From assembly GCA_963811705.1 (NCBI GenBank), contig CAWESL010000002.1, positions 62,001-126,000 of the forward strand: a DNA stretch of 64,000 bases, written 5' to 3'. Every line of letters begins with the position of its first letter. The first letter of the stretch is position 1. The notes beneath the pieces were generated by a model that saw only the letters and a list, made by a program, of their open reading frames with translations, was not told where the DNA came from and did no database searches. Shown here piece by piece: positions 24,697 through 36,272 of the stretch. The translations under genes were made by a program, and so were the position numbers. The stretch is from DATJPR01 sp963811705. GTDB lineage: Bacteria; Bacteroidota; Ignavibacteria; UBA10030; UBA6906.

Positions 24697-26073
24697 CTAC
24701 AACCCGGTTGCGGCAAGTTCTCCATTCCGTTCGACGTAAACGACGCCCTTCATGACTGTGTCCGTGAGCTTCTTTGCGCCATTGACGTCGATAAACACGT
24801 TGTCGGACACCGTTTCATGAACGACGAGCTTCGCGTCCGAGATCCTGTGCATTTCTTCCGTCAATGCGGATTGTTCTTGGACAAGAGCGTCACGCAGCAG
24901 CGGAATTTGGCGCTGCGTTTCCTGGAGACGCGCCAGCATCTTTTCCTTTTCCATCGGGAGCGACCCGGAATCGATCTTCAGGCGGACCAGCTTGTAGACG
25001 GCGTCCTTGACATCGAGGAGATTCTTGTCCGCCTGCCGGAGCTCTTTCTCAATAGTTGCAAGCCGTTCGAGAATTTTCCCCCGTCGCCCGACCCGGACCT
25101 TCACCTGACCACCCTCGAGCCTGCCGAGCATGCCGACATCGACAAGCTCGTCGGCTTCGAGCGTCCCGCCGGCGATGACGGCTCTCGGCGCGATAATTTT
25201 CCGCTTGGCAGCGATGAGCCCGTTGACGGATTCGCGTTCGATGTGGACTTCATTACCCGCCGTGACGTGCTGATTTCTCACATGCTGGATCTTCACCGTT
25301 CCGCCGGCCGTGATGCGTCCGCATCCCCGTCCCATAAATCCATTTTTGACGATGACGTCGCCGCCTGCTTCAATGACCGCATCATCCACGTCGCCCATGA
25401 CGGTGAGATTTTTCCCAACCGTGACGACAAGATCACCCCGGATGTCCCCTCGGACGATGAGAGAGCCAACAAAATCGATGTCCCCCATGGTAATGTCCAG
25501 GTTTCCCGCGAATTCGATGGTATCGCGGACATCGATCCCCCCTTTGGGGTCGACGACGGCGTTGCCGTCGCGTTGCGCGAGGTAGCGGCCCGCACATCCC
25601 GTATCCGCAGCAACCCCGGCTCCCGGCGCAACGGCAATCGGAGTGCCACGTCGGCCGGGAATGAGCTCGCCCGTCACCGTCATTCCATCCGGCCCGAGAT
25701 CCGGCTCGTGGACCTGTGCGACAGGCTCCCCTTGCCGGACATTCAACACATTGAACAGCATCCTCGTATTGTCTCCATTCTTCGCGGATGCCGATAGCGT
25801 CGCCTGGACGAGGCATTCAACCCATCCTGCGCGTCCCTGACCGGCCGGCGTTCCTTCGGACACAATGATCGGTCTTCCGGGTTGCTCGCCGACTTCGTGG
25901 AAACGCTCGTCCCGGATCCCGTAGACGACACCCGATGCCGCCAATGCCTCTGCCACCATTTCCGGTGTAAACCCCGGCACCTCCTCATGGAGGATTGCGG
26001 TTGCCCGGAGTTTGTTGTGGTCAACGGTGATGCGGACAACACTCACTCCAGTTTCAGTCTCTCGGCCTTCCAT
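24697..26073 (-). CDS. FapA (DUF342) domain protein
   Basis: A 458-residue FapA/DUF342 protein. The middle contains the family motif PVAQVHEPDLGPDG...GELIPGRRGTP and the right-handed beta-helix repeats (GNLDITMGDIDFVGSLIVRG, NLTVMGDVDDAVIEAGGDVI); the C-terminus is a charged helical region. FapA proteins influence flagellar assembly or motility in Vibrio and have polymer-forming folds. I chose the ATG at 26073 because the upstream frame merely overlaps the preceding regulator gene. It lies two bases after that gene. Confidence 0.87.
   Translation of the reverse strand: MEGRETETGVSVVRITVDHNKLRATAILHEEVPGFTPEMVAEALAASGVVYGIRDERFHEVGEQPGRPIIVSEGTPAGQGRAGWVECLVQATLSASAKNGDNTRMLFNVLNVRQGEPVAQVHEPDLGPDGMTVTGELIPGRRGTPIAVAPGAGVAADTGCAGRYLAQRDGNAVVDPKGGIDVRDTIEFAGNLDITMGDIDFVGSLIVRGDIRGDLVVTVGKNLTVMGDVDDAVIEAGGDVIVKNGFMGRGCGRITAGGTVKIQHVRNQHVTAGNEVHIERESVNGLIAAKRKIIAPRAVIAGGTLEADELVDVGMLGRLEGGQVKVRVGRRGKILERLATIEKELRQADKNLLDVKDAVYKLVRLKIDSGSLPMEKEKMLARLQETQRQIPLLRDALVQEQSALTEEMHRISDAKLVVHETVSDNVFIDVNGAKKLTDTVMKGVVYVERNGELAATGL
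25633..25648 (-). promoter_or_regulatory. Sigma-54-consensus match inside the FapA-domain gene
   Basis: Minus-strand reading: TGGCAC, TCCGA, TTGCC. All core bases of the -24/-12 consensus are present, in the direction of transcription. It lies within coding sequence, where it could serve the downstream HEAT-repeat, cheR, cheY and cheA genes, or be a coincidence of the codons for Gly-Thr-Pro-Ile-Ala. Confidence 0.3.
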
Positions 26074-26075
26074 CC

Positions 26076-26648
26076 TCAACCTCGGCGTCGTCTGATCATT
26101 TCGAGCTGTGGCTTCATTTGCGTCTCGTAGCACTCGGGGCAAATCCCGTGCGAGAACTGCGCTTCGGTCCTCTTGGAGAAATATGCTTCCACCGGCTCCC
26201 AGCTTTGGGTCTTCGTATGAATGCGTTTGCAGCGGGGGCAAATCGGCAGCAACCCTTCGAGCCGATTGACATGCGTTTGGAGGGCAAGAATGCGTTCCGC
26301 CACCCGCAGGCGGACGGTTAGTTCCACGATGTCGCACGGCTTCGTGACAAAGTCGTCCGCCCCCGAACCCATCCCGTCGATATAGCCTACCTTCCTGTCC
26401 ATGGCCGTGAGGATGATGATATACGTGTAGGAGGCCAGATGCGCATTCCGGATGCGCCGGCACAGCTCCAGTCCGTCAATTCCCGGCATGATCCAATCCG
26501 TGATGACGAGGTCGGGTTTCCTCTCCTGGAATCCCGCCCAGGCGCTCTCGCCGTCGACATATCCTTCGACGGAGTGCCCGAGACGCGTCAACTGCGTGGC
26601 GAGAATTTCCCGGGACGTCGCATCATCCTCGGCCAACAGGATATTCAT
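26076..26648 (-). CDS. Response regulator with C-terminal four-cysteine domain, copy 1
   Basis: The 190-residue protein has a receiver domain (DD at 8-9, phosphoacceptor D51 in VITDWIMPGIDG, VTKP) followed by a helix and a C-terminal module with two C-x2-C pairs (C137/C140 in LLPICPRCKRIH and C170/C173 in GICPEC), probably a zinc-binding knuckle. It overlaps the hybrid kinase upstream by four bases and is its likely phosphorelay target. Another protein with cysteines at the same positions is encoded at 30049-30603. Confidence 0.93.
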   Translation of the reverse strand: MNILLAEDDATSREILATQLTRLGHSVEGYVDGESAWAGFQERKPDLVITDWIMPGIDGLELCRRIRNAHLASYTYIIILTAMDRKVGYIDGMGSGADDFVTKPCDIVELTVRLRVAERILALQTHVNRLEGLLPICPRCKRIHTKTQSWEPVEAYFSKRTEAQFSHGICPECYETQMKPQLEMIRRRRG

Positions 26649-28828
26649 GACGCTTTCTCAGCTGATGTGATGGATGTGTTCAGCAACTCTGCCTTCACCA
26701 GGTCGTACTCGCCGATCATGCGCTCGACAAGATGATCGCCGGGATCGGGAAGGCGCACGGGTGACTGCATCATCCGGGCGATCGCCGCCATGCGCATGGC
26801 GCCGATATTCCCGCAAATCCCGGCCAGGGAGTGGACGAGTGCATGAAATTCTTCCACGTCTTCCTTCTCCACCGACACGCGCATCTTCTCGAGCCGGACT
26901 GGCACCTCGGTGACAAAGTTTTGCACCAACCGCTCCCAAAGGTTCGTGGTCGACCGCGTGGTCAGACGCAGCAACTCTTCCACCCGCGAATGATCGAGGC
27001 TTGGCAGCACGTCGGGATCTTCCTGCGCCCGGTGATGGACGATGGTGCGCCCGGTCTGCCACCGGGTCGTCCAGACTTCCAGCATTCTCCGGAGATCTTC
27101 GAGGAGAATCGGTTTCGGGACAAAGCCGTCCATCCCCGACTTCAGGCACAGATCGCGTTCTTCCTGGAGCGCACTTGCAGTCATCGCAATGATCGGCGTA
27201 CGGCCCGGGTGGGGCGCTTCAATTTCGCGGATCCGTTTGGTCGCTTCATACCCGTCCATCACCGGCATCTGGCAGTCCATGAGAACCAGATCGTACGTAT
27301 TGCGACGGAACCAATCGACGCCTTCTGCGCCGTTGGAGGCGAACTCGACCGACTGTCCCAGGCGTTCCAGCATCACCGAAGCGACGAGGCGATTAGATTC
27401 ATTGTCTTCGACCACCAGGATGCGCAACTGGGGAAGCGGGACCTCGCTGCGTCGCACCGGCGGTTCCACGGGCGTCTCTTGCTCCGCGTCAGCGAGCTCT
27501 TTGAAGACTGCGGTGAACCAGAACGTGCTTCCTTTTCCCGGCGCGCTTTCCACGCCGATCGTCCCGCCCATCATCTCGGACAACTGTTTCGAGATCGTAA
27601 GCCCCAACCCGGTCCCACCGTACTTTCGTGTCGTCGATCCGTCCCCCTGCGAGAACGGCCGGAACAGCGCCGAAACGATGTCGGGGCCGATCCCGATGCC
27701 CGTGTCCCGGACTTCAAACCGGATTTTTACATCTCCGTCGGCCGATTGTTCGCGCCTGGCGAAAACAGAAATCCCTCCCTGATGCGTGAACTTGATGGCA
27801 TTCCCGACGAGATTGGTGAGAATCTGCGTCACCCGGACGGAATCGCCGCCGACCTCGCGGGGGATGTCGGAGGCGATGTCGAATGTCAGGGACAAGCCCT
27901 TCTCCTGTGCCTTTGAATGGAAGAGCTCGATGCTCTGCATCGTCACTTCACGGATCGAGAGTGGCGCGATCACCAGCGACATTTTGCCCGCCTCGATTTT
28001 TGAAAAGTCGAGGATGTCGTTGATCACCGTCATCAACGCGTTGCAGCTCGTCTGCATGATCCCGAGATATTTTTGCTGCTCCTCGGTCGGCTCCGAATCG
28101 ATCAGAAGATCGACCAGTCCCATAATTCCGTTCATCGGAGTACGGATCTCGTGGCTCATGTTGGCGACGAAATGCCGCTTTGCCACATTGGCGACCTGTG
28201 CCTGTTCCAGCGCCTCGCGCAACTCATGCGTCCGTTTCTCGATCGACTCCTCGAGGTGCCTGTTGTATTCATTCAGTTGCTGGTGCAGAAGCGCACTCTC
28301 CAGTGCGTGGGCGCAATTGGAGAGAACGATCGAGATCAGATTGAGCACGTGGTCGCTGCTCTCGCTCGAGCTCTCGGGGAGGACACCGACGAACATCCCG
28401 ATGACCTTCGACCGGGTGGCGAGACTGTGCAGAACCGCGGTCTTGCCGAGATATTTCGACGGGACGAGAACCGCCCGCGCCTGGTTGAGGGCCCAGGCAA
28501 ACATGCCCTCATTGACCTGGTAGTCAATCTCCTTCTGAATGAGGTCTCTGTCGGCGGGAGGGTCGAACTCCTTCAAATCGAAGCTGAGAGTTTCCTCGTC
28601 GACCAGAAGAAATGCCACCGTCCGGAAATCGATCAACCGGCGCAGATTGCTCCGCGTCGCTTCAAGAATCCCCTCCGTCTCAAGTCCGGATGTCTGGCTT
28701 GTCTGGAAATCTCCTAACGAGGCGATGAATTCAAGCGAGTCGAGCACCCACCGGTTCACGGTCTCGAAGTGTCGCGCCCGCTGTTCTGCCTGTCGGAGAC
28801 GGTCATGGAGATCTGTAAAGTCGTTCAT
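26645..28828 (-). CDS. Soluble hybrid histidine kinase GAF-HisKA-HATPase-REC-Hpt
   Basis: A 727-residue phosphorelay kinase without membrane segments. Order: N-terminal coiled coil, GAF-like sensor (about residues 50-185), HisKA with H226 (MSHEIRTPMNG), HATPase (NLVGNAIKFTH, DTGIGIG, GTGLGL; about 330-440), receiver with D518 (VLMDCQMPVMDG), and a C-terminal Hpt with H666 (VHSLAGICGNIGA). In the Hpt motif the common Lys is Ala. Phosphate would pass from H226 to D518 to H666 and on to the co-encoded response regulator. It lies 25 bases after the HDOD gene. Confidence 0.95.
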   Translation of the reverse strand: MNDFTDLHDRLRQAEQRARHFETVNRWVLDSLEFIASLGDFQTSQTSGLETEGILEATRSNLRRLIDFRTVAFLLVDEETLSFDLKEFDPPADRDLIQKEIDYQVNEGMFAWALNQARAVLVPSKYLGKTAVLHSLATRSKVIGMFVGVLPESSSESSDHVLNLISIVLSNCAHALESALLHQQLNEYNRHLEESIEKRTHELREALEQAQVANVAKRHFVANMSHEIRTPMNGIMGLVDLLIDSEPTEEQQKYLGIMQTSCNALMTVINDILDFSKIEAGKMSLVIAPLSIREVTMQSIELFHSKAQEKGLSLTFDIASDIPREVGGDSVRVTQILTNLVGNAIKFTHQGGISVFARREQSADGDVKIRFEVRDTGIGIGPDIVSALFRPFSQGDGSTTRKYGGTGLGLTISKQLSEMMGGTIGVESAPGKGSTFWFTAVFKELADAEQETPVEPPVRRSEVPLPQLRILVVEDNESNRLVASVMLERLGQSVEFASNGAEGVDWFRRNTYDLVLMDCQMPVMDGYEATKRIREIEAPHPGRTPIIAMTASALQEERDLCLKSGMDGFVPKPILLEDLRRMLEVWTTRWQTGRTIVHHRAQEDPDVLPSLDHSRVEELLRLTTRSTTNLWERLVQNFVTEVPVRLEKMRVSVEKEDVEEFHALVHSLAGICGNIGAMRMAAIARMMQSPVRLPDPGDHLVERMIGEYDLVKAELLNTSITSAEKAS

Positions 28829-28853
28829 GCCACGCAGCCGTTCGTTCGGTTAT

Positions 28854-29702
28854 TTACAGGATGATTTGAACTGCGTCTACAAATTGTCGTTCCACTTGTT
28901 CCATGACGGTAAGCAGCGAGCTTGCCGGGAGGCCCAGCTTGTCCCAGGCCTCGCCGTCCAGCGGCGGCACGTAATGCTCCCCGTTCCCCCCGAGCTCCAT
29001 CGCATGAGCAACAATGTCCGCGACGTGGATGATTGCCGCCTCCACAGGATACTTGGTTGCCGCTTTCGGATTGTGGTGAAACATCACAACCTCTTCCAGG
29101 CTGGCCGGAAGCTTCCACGTCTGGAGGAGCACCCCCCCCACGACGGCGTGGGTAAATCCGAAGGCTCCACGTTCCGCTTCATACAGGAGCTTCTTTTCAT
29201 CGCGAGCGACAGTGAGCGCCTCGCGCGACACATCGACGGCTTTGGTGAACATCACCAGTCGTCCAATATCGTGAAGGACACCGGCGACGAAATGCCGTTC
29301 GGCGTTGGTTTCCCGCCGAAGCGTTGCAAGCACCCGCGCGGCAAGCCCGCAGCCAACACTGTGCCGCCAGAACGAATCCATGCTCACGAAGCCTTCCGGA
29401 AGACCCTTGAACATCTGCATGACGGACGTCGCCAGTGCCAGGGCTCCGAGTTGCTGGGTTCCGATGATCGTCACCGCCTGTGAAATGGTCTCGACGCGCG
29501 ACGGAAAGTTGTAGAAGGCGCTGTTCACGATTCTGAGCAGTCGTGCGGTGAGTCCCGGATCCTCCCGGATAATCTTCGCAATATCCGCCATCGACTTCCG
29601 CGGGTTGTTGATCGCTTCGTCGAGGCGGAGATGGATCATCGGAAGCGAAGAGATTTCGACGTATCCGCGGAGCAAGTCACGCGGGCTGGCCACTGCTACC
29701 AT
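28854..29702 (-). CDS. HDOD domain protein
   Basis: A 282-residue protein with an HDOD domain (MIHLRLDEAINNPRKSMADI, then IREDPGLTARLLRIVNSAFY; HD-like segment VAGVLHDIGRLV near residue 150). HDOD proteins are non-catalytic relatives of HD phosphohydrolases that act in signalling and motility control. The start at 29702 (MVAVASPRD) overlaps the upstream gene by 26 bases; a longer form would begin deeper inside it. It lies between two signalling cassettes. Confidence 0.92.
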   Translation of the reverse strand: MVAVASPRDLLRGYVEISSLPMIHLRLDEAINNPRKSMADIAKIIREDPGLTARLLRIVNSAFYNFPSRVETISQAVTIIGTQQLGALALATSVMQMFKGLPEGFVSMDSFWRHSVGCGLAARVLATLRRETNAERHFVAGVLHDIGRLVMFTKAVDVSREALTVARDEKKLLYEAERGAFGFTHAVVGGVLLQTWKLPASLEEVVMFHHNPKAATKYPVEAAIIHVADIVAHAMELGGNGEHYVPPLDGEAWDKLGLPASSLLTVMEQVERQFVDAVQIIL

Positions 29703-30039
29703 TGGTTTCCTCCATCTTGCGTGCGAGACGCAGTGCGACAAGTCGAATGAGTTCTTTGATGACTAAATGTTCCGAATCACAGTGGGTGAACAGCTCCCGC
29801 GCCCGCTGATCGGCAGCGCGAAGCACTTCCGGAGGGATGGCCGCCGCGGCGCGCGCGGCAATCTCGTCCTGTTCGACCCCGAGGATATCGGCATCGGTCA
29901 CCCCCCACATCTTGAAGATCCGGAGGGATTTTTCGCTGACTTCCTTCCCGGCGGCGAGCAACACCCGTCCCGCCCGGTCCTTCACGTCGCTCGCGAGGAC
30001 CATTCCCGGGGAGATATTTTCAATGTTGATAATGGCCAT
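29677..30039 (-). CDS. Small protein resembling the N-terminal module of HD-type signalling proteins
   Basis: A 120-residue protein whose first half (ENISPGMVLASDVKDRAGRV, then LLAAGKEVSEKSLRIFKMWG) resembles the N-terminal module often found before HD-GYP or HDOD domains. The second half is helical and Arg-rich. Here it is a separate polypeptide encoded immediately before an HDOD gene, with a 26-base overlap, suggesting the two proteins work together. The ATG at 30039 is preferred over a TTG two codons upstream. Confidence 0.8.
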   Translation of the reverse strand: MAIINIENISPGMVLASDVKDRAGRVLLAAGKEVSEKSLRIFKMWGVTDADILGVEQDEIAARAAAAIPPEVLRAADQRARELFTHCDSEHLVIKELIRLVALRLARKMEETNGSSGQPA

Positions 30040-30048
30040 AGACAATCC

Positions 30049-30599
30049 CTACGAGGAATGAGAATTGAGCGCTTCCGCCTTGGCACATTCAGGGCAGAGC
30101 GCGTGTTCAAATGCAGTTTCTGTTCTATCCTCCACGTACGTCTCCACGGAATGCCAGACGTTGTCGGGATCCCGGATTTTTTTGCAGAAGGAACAGATGG
30201 GGAGCAGGCCCTCGAGCTGACTGACTTCCGATTGCAGCCGGAGAACGCGTTCCGCGACGGAGAGCCGGGCTTTCAGTCCTTCCATGTCGAACGGTTTTGT
30301 GACAAAATCGTCCGCACCGGCATTCATCCCTTCCAGATAACTCCCCTTGCCCCCGAGCGCGGTGAGCATGATGATATAGGTGTACTGATCGCGGTTGTCT
30401 GCGCGGATCATCCGGCAAAGTTCCAGGCCGTCGATGATCGGCATCATCCAGTCCGTGATCACGATCCGTGGACCCTCACGCTGGTACGCAAACCAGGCGT
30501 CCCTGCCGTTTTCGGTCACTACGACCTCGTACCCCAGCTTCTTCAGCTTCGAGCTCAAGACAAGGCTGGATACCGGATCATCTTCGGCAATGAGTACTT

Positions 30600-30603
<4 letters not shown>
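30049..30603 (-). CDS. Response regulator with C-terminal four-cysteine domain, copy 2
   Basis: The 184-residue protein pairs a receiver (DD at 8-9, D51 in VITDWMMPIIDG, VTKPFD) with a C-terminal module with C137/C140 (LLPICSFCKKIR) and C170/C173 (ALCPEC), the same residue numbers as in copy 1. No DNA-binding motif is visible, so output is probably by protein interaction or metal-dependent change. The start overlaps the giant hybrid kinase by four bases. Confidence 0.93.
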
Positions 30604-34979
<4,376 letters not shown>

Positions 34980-35053
34980 GAAATCGCTCACTCCTGGGAT
35001 CCATCACGCGACCGCAACCGACGCGAAAGGCGATGTGACGCGAGACTTCTAAT

Positions 35054-35069
35054 CGCCAATCGTGTGCCA
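35054..35069 (-). promoter_or_regulatory. Probable sigma-54 promoter of the giant hybrid kinase
   Basis: Minus-strand reading: TGGCAC, ACGAT, TGGCG. The -24 half is perfect and the GG-N10-GC spacing is kept; the -12 half is TGGC rather than TTGC. Transcription would start about 60 bases before the kinase ATG, inside the 231-base gap after the second cheB. Confidence 0.45.
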
Positions 35070-35149
35070 AGGATATCGATTCGAAATCATTATTTTTCCC
35101 TTCTGTTCGATAACTTCGAAGAAAAAGGGGGAACGGGAAATGCGCGAGT

Positions 35150-35165
35150 TGGCTAACATTAGCCA
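35150..35165. repeat. 7-bp inverted repeat downstream of the second cheB
   Basis: TGGCTAA, two bases, TTAGCCA. It lies about 45 bases after the cheB-like stop. On the minus strand a pyrimidine tract (CCCCCTTTTTCTTC) follows some 25 bases later, so a weak terminator is possible, as is an operator. Confidence 0.4.
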
Positions 35166-35210
35166 GATGGAGGAGGGGACTCTTCGTTTCGGGGCGTACG
35201 TTGGATGGCG

Positions 35211-36245
35211 TCAGAAGCTCCGGAAACCACTCCCGCTCTCTGCGACCTCAGCGTGCCCCTTCAGGAGGTGCTTCGTCCTCGACGTGATAGCCGCCGCAAG
35301 ATCCTCGAGCGGACAGACTTCGTTCACGACCCGTACCGTTATGGCCGCCTGGGGCATCGAAGAGATGACCGCTGTCGCGGGGTCCTGGGCGATTACGAAA
35401 CCGCCCGACGCGCGAATGTACCCCGATCCGATGGTCCCGTCCTGCCCCATCCCGGTCATCACGACGCCGATGCATTGCTCCCGGAACGCGCGTGCGAGGC
35501 TGCGGAACAACGGATCGGCAGCGGGACGGACAAAGTTTTCCGGGGGGTTCTGATTGAGCGCCAATCGCGTCCCGTCGACGCTGACTTCCATATGGAATTC
35601 GCCGGGAGCGAAATAGATGCATCCTGATTCAACCGGCATGCCATCCTCACCGAGGAAGACCTTCCCGCTGGTGCTCCCTGCGAGCCTTTCGGTATACGAT
35701 TGCAGCATCCAGGCGGGTCCATGGAGAACCACGAACACGGCGGCTTCTTCGAGTGATCCCATTCCTTTGAGGACCGTGCGAACGGCCGGAGGTCCTCCGG
35801 TGCTTGCGGCGATGCCGACACCGATCTTCGGGCCTCTTCGTGCGATGGGACGGACTCGCGAGGCATCGACCTGACGACTGATGGACAGACGTGCGTAACC
35901 TCGATCAAGCGCCTCGACAACTTCTTCGACGCTGTACGGTTTGCTGATGAACTCGTCCGCCCCCGCTTCCAGTGCGCGGTCGCGTGCATCGGGAGATCCG
36001 ATGGCGGTGATGAGAACAATGAGGATCGGGCGCGGGATCTGGGTCCGGACTCTTCCCACCAGCTCAATCCCGTCCATTTCCGGCATCATCCAGTCCGTGA
36101 CAAGGGCGTCGTAGTCTCCTGAACGGATTTCCTCCCACGCCTGGAGACCCGTTTGCACCTCGCATGTCTGATGGCCCCCCTTACGGAGGATATGTTTTAG
36201 AACGACCATGCTCGCGACATCATCTTCCGCAATGAGAATCTTCAT
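35211..36245 (-). CDS. cheB: Second CheB-type methylesterase with atypical receiver
   Basis: A 344-residue CheB-like protein: receiver (D51 in LVTDWMMPEMDG, SKPYS), linker, and methylesterase domain with catalytic serine S148 (AASTGG), H175 (VVLHGPAWM) and Asp in MTGMGQDG. The receiver resembles those of the two four-cysteine regulators rather than the receiver of the cheB at 17122. It lies 27 bases after the chemoreceptor gene, so it may serve that receptor specifically. There is no matching second cheR in the window. Confidence 0.93.
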   Translation of the reverse strand: MKILIAEDDVASMVVLKHILRKGGHQTCEVQTGLQAWEEIRSGDYDALVTDWMMPEMDGIELVGRVRTQIPRPILIVLITAIGSPDARDRALEAGADEFISKPYSVEEVVEALDRGYARLSISRQVDASRVRPIARRGPKIGVGIAASTGGPPAVRTVLKGMGSLEEAAVFVVLHGPAWMLQSYTERLAGSTSGKVFLGEDGMPVESGCIYFAPGEFHMEVSVDGTRLALNQNPPENFVRPAADPLFRSLARAFREQCIGVVMTGMGQDGTIGSGYIRASGGFVIAQDPATAVISSMPQAAITVRVVNEVCPLEDLAAAITSRTKHLLKGHAEVAESGSGFRSF

Positions 36246-36272
36246 TTCCTCTCGGTCCTTTTCCCCCGCCGG

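Noticed and set aside
26074..26463. 130-residue N-terminal extension of the FapA-domain protein
   Set aside because: It lies wholly within the upstream response regulator gene in another frame and has no domain character; the ATG at 26073 is placed correctly.
30075..30095. Plus-strand TGGCAC with GG-N10-GC spacing
   Set aside because: No gene is transcribed in that direction and the -12 box is GGGC.
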